Shown here in pieces: positions 1 to 6,449 of a stretch of 8,464 nucleotides of DNA. The stretch is taken from contig CAYRRA010000186.1 in assembly GCA_964426355.1 (NCBI GenBank), positions 1 through 8,464 of the forward strand. Direction: 5' to 3'. The notes beneath the pieces were generated by a model, which was given only the letters and a program-made list of their open reading frames with translations, was not told the DNA's origin and ran no database searches. Position numbers and translations under genes: made by a program. The DNA comes from JAJFTV01 sp964426355 (lineage in GTDB: Bacteria; Chloroflexota; Anaerolineae; Anaerolineales; Anaerolineaceae). How positions within the stretch are numbered: the stretch's first letter is position 1; each line of letters opens with the position of its first letter.

Positions 1-408
1 AACCCTGCTGGCACTGCTACAGAAACCCCCACGGTCACACCCGAACTGATGATACCCACCGGCACGGTCGCCAAAGAACCGTTTCAATGTAATCTAATCC
101 GCACCTCGCCTTCTTATAAGTCCATCCTGCAACGAGGTGAGGAATTTGATGTGAATTGGACGCTGCTCAACAGCGGCACCGAAACCTGGTACAACGAGAC
201 GGTCGCCGGCGTTTACCGCAACGGCGTGATCCTGCACAGCTACAGCGGGTCATTCAAGCTCAACTCCGCCGTTAAACCCGGCGAGACCTATGAAGTCATT
301 GTCGACATGAAAGCGCCGCTTGAACCTGGCATTTACTCTTCCATCTGGGTACTCAGGCAAAACAGTAAAGATTTTTGCTGGTTCTCAGTTGATATCGAGG
401 TTAAATAA
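1..408 (+). CDS. C-terminal part of a secreted/surface protein with an NBR1-type Ig-like (FW) domain; 5' end outside window
   Basis: The frame is open from base 1 and ends at TAA 406-408, so 135 residues are visible and the true start lies to the left. An ATG at 49 is in frame but has no ribosome binding site, and the Thr/Pro-rich residues before it (about 1-22) look like an extracellular linker, so I do not take it as the start. Residues about 30-135 fit the NBR1-type Ig-like beta-sandwich, named for four tryptophans: W53, W63, W116 and W127 occupy the expected places, with the family-like run WTLLNSGTETW between the first two. In bacteria such domains usually sit at the C-terminus of exported or lipid-anchored proteins and are presumed to bind partners or surfaces; no catalytic residues are seen. 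Function is unknown. The gene converges on the lipoprotein gene with only 25 bases between stop codons. Confidence 0.8.
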   Translation, partial: NPAGTATETPTVTPELMIPTGTVAKEPFQCNLIRTSPSYKSILQRGEEFDVNWTLLNSGTETWYNETVAGVYRNGVILHSYSGSFKLNSAVKPGETYEVIVDMKAPLEPGIYSSIWVLRQNSKDFCWFSVDIEVK

Positions 409-433
409 TAATTCCGTGGTTGTGGACACTCAA

Positions 434-1933
434 CTAAGGTGTTCCACCTGAGATTTGATAGAGGTTAAAATCATCAAAATTGAAGGTGTTTTCGCCCGGG
501 CTGCAATCCACCTGGATCCCCACGCTGCCTTCCAGTAGATTGTTCTGGCTTCCGGATAAATTAAAAACGGTATAACCGTTGACATAAACCGCCACTGTAT
601 CCGAAGTCAGATTTACCTGTAAATGATTGGGTTTCCCTGAAAGAACGTAACAATTCTGCTTACCCGCCAGCACATCTTTAAGTTGCGAAATAGAATTGTA
701 TTGGTACACTTCACAGTAGTTGTCATCGCGAATATTTGCAACCTGGAAGTAACCAGTTAACGGGAGATAGTTATAGACAATACCATAGCTGCAGCCATTA
801 TGCATCCCGGCTACCCTTTCCGCAGTCAGGGCAATGCTGAGACCATCCTGTGGCATTTCAAAGGCGCTCGAATTGCAGGTTGCGCGATAGCGCGCGTCAT
901 TGGTGTTGCGCAATTGCCATTGATAAACGCCATCCACTGCCCTGGTTTCAGCAACACCACCCTTGTACGCATTAAAGGAAATTTCAGCCGGTACGCGTTC
1001 ATTAAAATCAAACGCGCGCAGCGGGATAATATCCAGTTTCTGCGCGGTGGATTCTACATCGGTTTGGGTAATGCGAATGTTTTCAAAACTAAAAACAGTA
1101 GCGGAATCTTTCAAACGAACCGCTAACCCCACCTGCACCGGATAAGCCTTGTTTTGCGGATCCTGCCAGGTGTACACCAGGTTGGTGTTGACATAAAAAT
1201 CGTACTGGCTGCCCAGCCGGTTGACCTTGAGCCGGTTCACCTTGCCGGTGTAGGTATAACTGATATGCCTGGGGTTAACTATGTTTTCACGCACCCCATC
1301 CACCACATTATCCAACGAAAAATAGCCCACATCGAACAGTGAAAAGAGCAGGTATTGGTTTCGGTCAGCAAAATACAACACAAGCCCTGCCGCTGAACCG
1401 TCTTCTCCGCTCTCCCGCTTCGCCTGCACCGAGACAGATAAATTTCCCTGGAGCAGCGCTTCCTGATAAAGCTCGTAATGGTAGATTGGACCACTCTCCG
1501 GTAGAGGCTGCCAGCGGTAAAGGGATTCCCGTTTTTGCAGTTCCAACGAACCGGACTGGTCTGCCAGGTAAACGATACCCTCATTCCAACCATTCCATGG
1601 GTTTTGACTCGCAATACTGCCCTTACTCACCAGTAACAGTATTTCCGTATTGCAGCTTGACAGAGCCGTGCCTGGTTCAGGTTGTGTCGTTATCACCGTG
1701 CCAGCATCCACCGAATCGCTGGTGACCTCGCTGATGGTCACACGAAAACCGGCTGCCGTGAGTGTCTTCTCAGCCTGATCGACCGAAAGAGCGTGAACAT
1801 CCGGCACAACACAGCTTGGTATAAGAGCCGCAGTAAGCGCCGGTGTTTGCTCATGACAGCCTGCAATAAATGAGAACAGGACAATGCAAAGCAATGAAAA
1901 TAAGGCTTTTTTCCAGAATCGAACCATCGTCAA
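434..1933 (-). CDS. Lipoprotein with one PASTA domain and two LamG-like (concanavalin-A-fold) halves
   Basis: The 499-residue product begins with a lipoprotein signal: basic WKK, a hydrophobic stretch and the lipobox IAGC, with C26 the predicted lipidated residue. Residues 42-105 form one PASTA domain (VVPDV start, QAEKTLTAAGF helix, QPEPGT turn, LLLVSKG end), flanked by C41 and C94, which could form a disulfide. Residues about 136-290 and 333-495 are two related beta-rich segments with the LamG-like order: an Y-G/A-LVLYF-type strand, then GYF, a NRLKV or NHLQV strand, FYVN or VYVNG, and a final FxFxN/D strand. The second half has five cysteines (353, 381, 407, 428, 477). PASTA domains bind muropeptides or mediate assembly and LamG folds often bind glycans, so an envelope-binding role is inferred; no enzyme motif is visible. 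The start is TTG 1933 with AAGGAT (1942-1947) 8 bases upstream; ATG at 1927 is an alternative, 14 bases away, that would remove only two residues. Confidence 0.85.
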   Translation of the reverse strand: MTMVRFWKKALFSLLCIVLFSFIAGCHEQTPALTAALIPSCVVPDVHALSVDQAEKTLTAAGFRVTISEVTSDSVDAGTVITTQPEPGTALSSCNTEILLLVSKGSIASQNPWNGWNEGIVYLADQSGSLELQKRESLYRWQPLPESGPIYHYELYQEALLQGNLSVSVQAKRESGEDGSAAGLVLYFADRNQYLLFSLFDVGYFSLDNVVDGVRENIVNPRHISYTYTGKVNRLKVNRLGSQYDFYVNTNLVYTWQDPQNKAYPVQVGLAVRLKDSATVFSFENIRITQTDVESTAQKLDIIPLRAFDFNERVPAEISFNAYKGGVAETRAVDGVYQWQLRNTNDARYRATCNSSAFEMPQDGLSIALTAERVAGMHNGCSYGIVYNYLPLTGYFQVANIRDDNYCEVYQYNSISQLKDVLAGKQNCYVLSGKPNHLQVNLTSDTVAVYVNGYTVFNLSGSQNNLLEGSVGIQVDCSPGENTFNFDDFNLYQISGGTP

Positions 1934-1963
1934 TAATACCCATCCTTATTTTCGGTAATTTTG

Positions 1964-1993
1964 ACGATAACTTTAGATAATTTTGCCTGTAAA
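1964..1993 (-). promoter_or_regulatory. Candidate promoter for the PASTA lipoprotein gene
   Basis: In the 66-base gap between the PLP enzyme stop and the lipoprotein start, the minus strand has TTTACA (1993-1988, 5/6 to TTGACA), an 18-base spacer, and TATCGT (1969-1964, 4/6 to TATAAT). Transcription would start near 1957, leaving room for the AAGGAT ribosome site at 1942-1947. No clear terminator separates the two genes, so read-through from the PLP enzyme gene is equally possible. The match is modest. Confidence 0.3.
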
Positions 1994-1999
1994 CGGGTC

Positions 2000-3229
2000 T
2001 TACTGCATCGCCTGGTCGAGGTCTGCGATGATATCCTCCACATTTTCGATACCCACCGAAAAGCGCACCAGCCCAGGTGTGATACCGCTGTGGGCGCGCA
2101 CCTCTGGCTCAACATGGGAATGGGTCATGCTGGCTGGATGCTCGATCAGGCTGTCCAGGTGCCCCAAGCTGACCGCCAGGCGGCACAACTGCACCCGGTT
2201 CATCATCTGCTCACCTGCATGATAACCGCCTTTCAACTCAAAAGACATCATGCCACCAAAGCTTTTCATCTGTTTTTTGGCAAGCTCATGGTATGCAAAT
2301 GACGGCAGACCGGGGTAGTTCACCTGCGCTACCGCCGGGTGATTTTCCAGGAACTGCGCCACCTGCATGGCGTTCTGACACTGACGTTCAACCCGCAGTT
2401 CAAAGGTTTTTAGACCGTTATTGAGTAGCCAGGTATCGAACGGGCTGGAAGTCGCGCCAAACGCTTTATGCACGTCATAGACCTCATGATCCATGAAATC
2501 AAGCTGTGTGCTGACCAATGCCCCGCCGATAATCAGACCATGCCCATTGAGATATTTTGTGGTGGAATGTACCACAATATCGGCGCCTAACGTGAGCGGG
2601 CGCTGGCAGTATGGCGTGGCAAAGGTATTATCCACCATGCACCAGGCTTGGTGACGGTGTGCAATTTCGGCTGCCGCGGCAATATCCACCACCGCCAGGC
2701 TGGGGTTAACCGGGCTTTCCACGTATGCCATAACAGCCTTGGGTTCGGCTGTAAATGCTGCTTCCCAATCCTCGGGCTTCGGGTCGGACAACCAAACCAC
2801 GCGAATTCCATGCCGCCCGGCATCGTTCAAAAAACCATGCGTTTGCGAGTACAGCGCCTGTTGTGCAATCACTACCTCTCCGCTCTTCACACGCGCCAGG
2901 ATCGCCGTTGTGATGGCAGCCATCCCAGAAGCGAACACACGCCCGCGCACAACTTCATCAACAGACCGTTCTGGCTGGGCGCGCAGAAGATCAACCCCCT
3001 CCAACACTGCCAGTTTCCGTGCCACCTGGTCGAGGGTGGGGTTGCTCAAACGGGTATAGACATAACCGGGGTTCTCGCCCATGAAGATGGCTGCTCCGGT
3101 GGATACGTCCGGGATGCGGTAAATGGACGATTGATAAATGGGTGTAACATTGGTATGGTATGGGTTCTCTTCCTCTGTGGCATGGATTGCCAGGGTGCTG
3201 AGACCGTGAGATGGATTAATTTTCTGCAT
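2000..3229 (-). CDS. Trans-sulfuration family PLP-dependent enzyme (Cys/Met metabolism; cystathionine gamma-synthase / gamma-lyase type)
   Basis: The 409-residue product is a typical full-length member of the Cys/Met metabolism PLP family, which makes or breaks C-gamma to sulfur bonds in cystathionine, homocysteine or methionine synthesis and breakdown. Visible residues are K225 in STTKY (Schiff-base lysine), D200 in MVDNTF (pairs with the PLP ring nitrogen), Y58 and R60 in YVYTR (phosphate contacts from the neighbouring subunit), Y127 (stacks on PLP) and R389 in GLVRFSVG (substrate carboxylate). After Y127 comes SQT rather than the GCT typical of methionine gamma-lyases, so that activity is not supported; the exact substrate cannot be assigned. 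Residues about 79-97 look like an extra loop relative to usual members, which pass directly from LEG to FASGMAA. The start at 3229 is chosen because AGGAG (3240-3236) lies 6 bases upstream; the frame stays open to 3415, but that extension has no family similarity and would overlap the divergent gene. Confidence 0.93.
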   Translation of the reverse strand: MQKINPSHGLSTLAIHATEEENPYHTNVTPIYQSSIYRIPDVSTGAAIFMGENPGYVYTRLSNPTLDQVARKLAVLEGVDLLRAQPERSVDEVVRGRVFASGMAAITTAILARVKSGEVVIAQQALYSQTHGFLNDAGRHGIRVVWLSDPKPEDWEAAFTAEPKAVMAYVESPVNPSLAVVDIAAAAEIAHRHQAWCMVDNTFATPYCQRPLTLGADIVVHSTTKYLNGHGLIIGGALVSTQLDFMDHEVYDVHKAFGATSSPFDTWLLNNGLKTFELRVERQCQNAMQVAQFLENHPAVAQVNYPGLPSFAYHELAKKQMKSFGGMMSFELKGGYHAGEQMMNRVQLCRLAVSLGHLDSLIEHPASMTHSHVEPEVRAHSGITPGLVRFSVGIENVEDIIADLDQAMQ

Positions 3230-3235
3230 ACCGTG

Positions 3236-3240
3236 CTCCT
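3236..3240 (-). promoter_or_regulatory. Shine-Dalgarno site that fixes the PLP enzyme start
   Basis: The minus strand reads AGGAG, then six bases, then ATG at 3229. This decides the start against the longer open frame that continues upstream. Confidence 0.8.
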
Positions 3241-3320
3241 GCAAACGAATGAAATGTTTGAACCGGTAAAGCTGCTCTGCGCGAACGGATGCGCCTGCGC
3301 TGTGGCTTTCACCAGGGATG

Positions 3321-3326
3321 ATTATA
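3321..3326 (-). promoter_or_regulatory. Candidate -10 box for the PLP enzyme gene
   Basis: A perfect TATAAT on the minus strand (3326-3321) lies in the divergent intergenic region. The -35 region about 16-17 bases upstream is AT-rich (TGATTT) but a poor match. Transcription from near 3314 would give a leader of roughly 85 bases before ATG 3229. A short inverted repeat (ACCG 3326-3329 / CGGT 3337-3340) overlaps the spacer; it is too short to call an operator. Confidence 0.45.
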
Positions 3327-3371
3327 CCGTCAGCGCCGGTGAAAATCATTTTGGTTTCATTAAAGGCAGGA

Positions 3372-3377
3372 TATAAT
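3372..3377 (+). promoter_or_regulatory. -10 box for the alkyltransferase-led four-gene cluster
   Basis: A perfect TATAAT sits only 8 bases before the ATG at 3386. No good -35 is present (TTGGTT 3351-3356 with a 15-base spacer is the nearest). A start 7-9 bases after the box would fall at or within two bases of the ATG, so the transcript would be leaderless or nearly so. The sequence between box and ATG is pyrimidine-rich and has no ribosome binding site. Confidence 0.5.
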
Positions 3378-3385
3378 ACCCTTTT

Positions 3386-3931
3386 ATGAAAGAAAAAGAC
3401 AGGAAAACAGCACAATGGCTGGCAAGCCTGGAAGAAAGCCCACTAGGGCAGATCACATGCACTGCCACAGAGAACGGCATTTGCGCGGTCTTCTTTGAAC
3501 CGGAACCCAAAGTTCGCGCAGAGTTGAAACTAACCGACCAGGTACCGCCACAACCCACCGCAACCCTCCTCCGCGATGCCGTCCTGCAGATTAATGCTTA
3601 CCTGGCTGGCAATCTTAACCGCTTTGAGCTGCCCATCGATTGGATGCTGTGCAGCCCGTTTCAACAGCGTGTGCTGGAAGTGGTGTGCACCATTCCCTAC
3701 GGACAGGTTCTGACCTATGGACAGGTGGCGCAAACTCTCGGCGATAAAAACGCACTGCGTGCCGTGGGCGGTGCGGTTGCGCATAACCCCATGCCGTTGA
3801 TTGTTCCCTGCCACCGGGTACTGTCTCCAAAAAACCGCCTGCGGGGATATTCCGGGCGCGGGGGTGTGAAAACCAAAGCATGGCTGCTTCAACTGGAGGG
3901 GCATTTCCTTGTCACCGAAGAACTGGGCTAA
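3386..3931 (+). CDS. ogt: Methylated-DNA--protein-cysteine S-methyltransferase (O6-alkylguanine-DNA alkyltransferase)
   Basis: The 181-residue cytoplasmic protein removes alkyl groups from O6-alkylguanine in DNA by irreversible transfer to its own cysteine. The active-site motif IVPCHRV places the acceptor at C142. The DNA-binding part is also complete: YGQVAQTLG (111-119) in the helix-turn-helix, RAVGGAV with R125 as the intercalating arginine finger, and AHNP with N134, the conserved hinge asparagine. The N-terminal domain (about 17-85, from ESPLGQITC) is the usual alpha/beta Ogt-type domain, and the length matches stand-alone Ogt enzymes rather than Ada fusions. The symbol is by family; functional equivalence to E. 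coli Ogt is inferred. This is the first gene of a four-gene overlapping set and is divergent from the PLP enzyme gene. It has no Shine-Dalgarno sequence. Its last 23 bases overlap the next gene. Confidence 0.95.
   Translation: MKEKDRKTAQWLASLEESPLGQITCTATENGICAVFFEPEPKVRAELKLTDQVPPQPTATLLRDAVLQINAYLAGNLNRFELPIDWMLCSPFQQRVLEVVCTIPYGQVLTYGQVAQTLGDKNALRAVGGAVAHNPMPLIVPCHRVLSPKNRLRGYSGRGGVKTKAWLLQLEGHFLVTEELG
3895..3899 (+). promoter_or_regulatory. Shine-Dalgarno site supporting a TTG start of the EamA transporter
   Basis: GGAGG lies inside the end of the alkyltransferase gene, 9 bases before TTG 3909. It supports TTG as the start, since no in-frame ATG gives a complete first transmembrane segment. 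Ribosomes terminating at 3931 would be close enough to re-initiate. Confidence 0.7.
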
Positions 3932-4778
3932 ATTTATCATCGTCGGTCTGATCTGGGGCTCTACATTCCTCTGGATTAAAATTGCTGTTCAAGAAGTCCC
4001 CCCTTACACGTTGGTCGCTTACCGTTCATTAATCACTTTGTTGGTACTGCTGGCGTATATATTACGCAAACCCAGAAAATTGAGCTGGCGAGCGATTTTA
4101 CCTGCCGCTTTTTTAGCCGTCTTCAACCTGTTGACCCCGCAAACCCTAATTGCCTGGGGAGAGCTGCATATTCCCTCATGGCTTGCATCCATTCTCGTCA
4201 GCGCTGTACCCTTTTTCACCACACTGCTCGCCATTCCATTGTTCGCCGATGAACGGCTTTCGCTCCGAAAAGGAATCGGTCTGGCACTGGGCTTTCTGGG
4301 TGTGATTGTGTTGGTTGCCGGGCAGATGAATGGCAATGCTTCCATCCATAGGCTGGGTGCATTGGCTGTATTGGGTGCAGCGCTATCCTTCTCTGTCAGT
4401 AATGTATTCACCCGGGCAAAGGCGCAGCAGTTTCCTGCGGATGAACTGACTTTTTGGATGATGATCCCTGCTGTGCTGATGATTTTTCCATTGGCATGGG
4501 CAGTTGAAGGTCCATTGGTGCTGCCCAGGCTGCCGCTGACATGGATCGCATTAGCCTGGCTGGGCATTCTCAACGGCGGTGTTGCCATGATCCTGTTCTT
4601 TTCGTTAATCCAGTCCGAAGGACCCGGCAAGACTTCGCTGGTAACCTACACGTACCCTTTGGTCGGTGTGTGCCTGGGTATCCTGTTTTTACAGGAGAAC
4701 CCCGGCATTACGCTCTGGATCGGCAGCGCATTAATTGTGGGGGGTATCCTGGTGTTCAATTGGAAAAAGAGGAAATAA
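3909..4778 (+). CDS. DMT-superfamily transporter, EamA family (ten membrane segments)
   Basis: The 289-residue inner-membrane protein has the two-fold EamA repeat, with about five hydrophobic segments in residues 6-140 and five in 148-285. The first repeat opens with the typical VGLIWGSTFLWIKIAV. The second repeat has an alpha-helical pair ending in SLVTYTYPLVGVCLGILFLQE, the position where relatives carry their conserved proline and glutamate (P250, E263 here). A basic tail, WKKRK, fits the cytoplasmic C-terminus. Family members export or exchange small metabolites such as amino acids, nucleosides or drugs; the substrate cannot be read from sequence. The start is TTG with a strong GGAGG 9 bases upstream, inside the preceding gene (23-base overlap). 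Its TAA overlaps the ATG of era by one base (TAATG), so all three genes are probably translated in a coupled way. Confidence 0.92.
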   Translation: MSPKNWAKFIIVGLIWGSTFLWIKIAVQEVPPYTLVAYRSLITLLVLLAYILRKPRKLSWRAILPAAFLAVFNLLTPQTLIAWGELHIPSWLASILVSAVPFFTTLLAIPLFADERLSLRKGIGLALGFLGVIVLVAGQMNGNASIHRLGALAVLGAALSFSVSNVFTRAKAQQFPADELTFWMMIPAVLMIFPLAWAVEGPLVLPRLPLTWIALAWLGILNGGVAMILFFSLIQSEGPGKTSLVTYTYPLVGVCLGILFLQENPGITLWIGSALIVGGILVFNWKKRK

Positions 4779-5695
4779 TGAAAGAAGAAAAAGTCTTTAA
4801 ATCGGGTTATGCCGCGCTTGTGGGCAAACCCAATGTTGGAAAATCGACATTGATGAATATGCTGCTTCAACAAAAAGTAGCCGCAGTATCCCCACGACCA
4901 CAGACCACCCGTCGCCGCCAACTTGGAATCCTGACTACAGAAACCATGCAAGTGATCTTCATGGATACACCGGGCATTCACAAGGCAGTCCACAAACTGG
5001 GTGAATATATGAATGAGGAAGCCCTGGCGGTGTTGGAAGATGCCGATGTGCTGCTCTGGCTGGCAGACCTGGCGGAAGAACCCGGCGATGATGATATCAC
5101 CCTCGCCGAGAAAATGAAAAAGGTAAAAAATCTACCGCCCGTGCTGTTGGTGTTGAACAAAACTGACCAGGTGAACGACGAGCAACGGGCTGCACGCCAG
5201 GCTGCATACCAGCAGCTTGCACCCGGTGCTAAAACCCTGCTGATCTCCGCTTTGAATGGCACTGGATGCGACCATCTGCTGGATGCCATCGCCGAACACC
5301 TGCCGGAAGGTCCGCTCTATTACGAAACCGAACAGGTGACAGATTTCTACGAGCGTGAAATCGCCATCGATCTGATTCGCGAAGCCGCGCTGTACCTCCT
5401 GCGCGATGAGGTTCCCCATGAAATGGCTGTCCGCCTGGACAGTTACCAGGATCGCGGCGAAAAGGTTGCTTATATCTCTGCCACGCTGTTCGTCAACCGT
5501 GATTCCCACAAAGGGATCGTAATTGGTAAAAGCGGTAGTATGCTAAAATCAATTGGAAAGAAGGCACGCGAAGAAATCGAAGCGCTCACCGGCAGAAAGG
5601 TGTATCTGGAACTGCGCGTCAAGGTGAACAAAAACTGGCGCAATGACGATGATACCCTTCAAAGACTAGGATACGTCCCCAGGAAAAATGAATAA
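4778..5695 (+). CDS. era: GTPase Era, 30S ribosome maturation factor
   Basis: The 305-residue protein is a full-length Era, which binds the 3' end of 16S rRNA and acts in late 30S assembly. GTPase motifs are all present: G1 GKPNVGKS (16-23), G2 threonines in RPQTTRRRQ (T43/T44), G3 DTPG (63-66), G4 NKTD (127-130) and G5 SAL (157-159). The C-terminal KH domain begins near residue 205 and contains IVIGKSGSMLKSIG (247-260) with its GKSG RNA-binding loop. The conserved C-terminal NW...D..L..LGY ending is also present. The start at 4778 has GAGGA (4769-4773) 4 bases upstream and coincides with the start of the Era family; the frame remains open to 4541, but that part is the transporter read in another frame. 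The gene overlaps the transporter by one base and the next gene by eight. Confidence 0.98.
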   Translation: MKEEKVFKSGYAALVGKPNVGKSTLMNMLLQQKVAAVSPRPQTTRRRQLGILTTETMQVIFMDTPGIHKAVHKLGEYMNEEALAVLEDADVLLWLADLAEEPGDDDITLAEKMKKVKNLPPVLLVLNKTDQVNDEQRAARQAAYQQLAPGAKTLLISALNGTGCDHLLDAIAEHLPEGPLYYETEQVTDFYEREIAIDLIREAALYLLRDEVPHEMAVRLDSYQDRGEKVAYISATLFVNRDSHKGIVIGKSGSMLKSIGKKAREEIEALTGRKVYLELRVKVNKNWRNDDDTLQRLGYVPRKNE

Positions 5696-6365
5696 GCTGA
5701 TCGACTTCTGGTTTTTTCTTGCCTGTGTGCTGGCTGTTCTGCAATGGCTGGCGCGCTGGCGCGAGATCAAATGGCTGCATTACCTCACCAAACCCGGCGT
5801 AATGCTGGCACTGATTGCATGGTCTTGGCAGGTTAGCGGCTGGCAGGGCGAAATCCGCTGGTTTGCGTTTGCACTGATCGCTTCTCTGCTGGGCGATGTG
5901 TTCCTGATGCTCCCCCCAAGCTTCTTTCTTCCCGGTCTGGCAGCCTTTCTAACCGGGCATATTTTTTACCTGTTAGGGCTCAACACCGCAGCGTTAACCA
6001 TCTCGCCCCTGTTGTGGATGATGATTTTCGTCGTCGCCCTCTCTACCGCCGGGTTACTGCGTTTCTTCCTGGCGGCGCTCAAAAGGAAGCCTTATTCGTG
6101 GCGCGTACGCATCCCCGTCGCTTTCTACATCGTAACCATCCACCTGATGGTGCTTTCGGCGGCTTCCACATTTTTGCGTCCAGAATGGTCACCCGTCAAT
6201 GCCGCCCTGGTGTGCGGGGGCGCACTGTTCTTTGCGCTTTCAGATACCATGCTCGCCTATGACAGGTTCGTCAACAAGTTACGCAAAGCACATGTCTGGA
6301 TCATGATGACTTATCACATGGCACAGTTCTTACTGCTGACTGGCGCCCTCCTGCAATTCCGCTGA
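5688..6365 (+). CDS. YhhN/TMEM86-family membrane protein, putative lysoplasmalogenase
   Basis: The 225-residue integral membrane protein has about eight hydrophobic segments and the family's landmarks: SLLGDVFLMLP with D70, the following GLAAFLTGHIFYLLG with H91, and ALSDTMLAYDRF with D186, then the YHMAQFLLL helix near the end. The two aspartates in LLGD and SD are the conserved, presumably catalytic pair. Characterised relatives (TMEM86A/B and a Legionella homologue) hydrolyse the vinyl-ether bond of lysoplasmalogens to an aldehyde and a glycerophospho-compound. In an anaerobic bacterium this could reflect plasmalogen turnover, but the substrate is inferred. ATG 5688 lies inside the era end (8-base overlap) with AGGA at 5681-5684, a short spacing. 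It is the last gene of the cluster. Its final codons are part of a 15-bp direct repeat. Confidence 0.88.
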   Translation: MNKLIDFWFFLACVLAVLQWLARWREIKWLHYLTKPGVMLALIAWSWQVSGWQGEIRWFAFALIASLLGDVFLMLPPSFFLPGLAAFLTGHIFYLLGLNTAALTISPLLWMMIFVVALSTAGLLRFFLAALKRKPYSWRVRIPVAFYIVTIHLMVLSAASTFLRPEWSPVNAALVCGGALFFALSDTMLAYDRFVNKLRKAHVWIMMTYHMAQFLLLTGALLQFR

Positions 6366-6368
6366 GAC
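6354..6368 (+). repeat. 15-bp direct repeat, copy 1 (covers the YhhN gene stop)
   Basis: The sequence CAATTCCGCTGAGAC spans the last three codons and the TGA stop of the YhhN gene and is repeated exactly at 6427-6441. Confidence 0.85.
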
Positions 6369-6426
6369 TTGCCCTTGTTTTCCGGCACTTCTGCATAGAG
6401 CGCCTTCGCTGAATGGTTCTCTCTTA

Positions 6427-6441
6427 CAATTCCGCTGAGAC
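6427..6441 (+). repeat. 15-bp direct repeat, copy 2 (intergenic)
   Basis: This is an exact second copy of CAATTCCGCTGAGAC, 73 bases after the first, in the 84-base gap between the convergent YhhN and YitT genes. Flanking bases are not clearly alike. The gap otherwise holds only a 4-bp stem (AGCG/CGCT near 6398-6411) and no convincing terminator. Confidence 0.85.
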
Positions 6442-6449
6442 CCGTTCAA

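Noticed and set aside
422..447. Imperfect hairpin (GTGGACAC / GTG-T-TCCAC) between the convergent FW-protein and PASTA-protein genes
   Set aside because: The stem has a bulge, overlaps the lipoprotein stop codon and has no T-run on either strand, so a terminator call is not supported.
2648..3376. A 242-codon open frame on the plus strand, antisense to the PLP enzyme gene
   Set aside because: It lies almost wholly opposite a well-supported gene, shows no family motif and has no ribosome site; it is a by-product of the coding strand's composition.
3230..3415. N-terminal extension of the PLP enzyme frame up to 3415
   Set aside because: It has no family similarity, overlaps the divergent alkyltransferase gene and its promoter, and the internal ATG at 3229 has an AGGAG site at good spacing.
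4541..4777. N-terminal extension of era up to 4541
   Set aside because: The region encodes the last third of the EamA transporter in another frame, and the Era family begins at the 4778 ATG.
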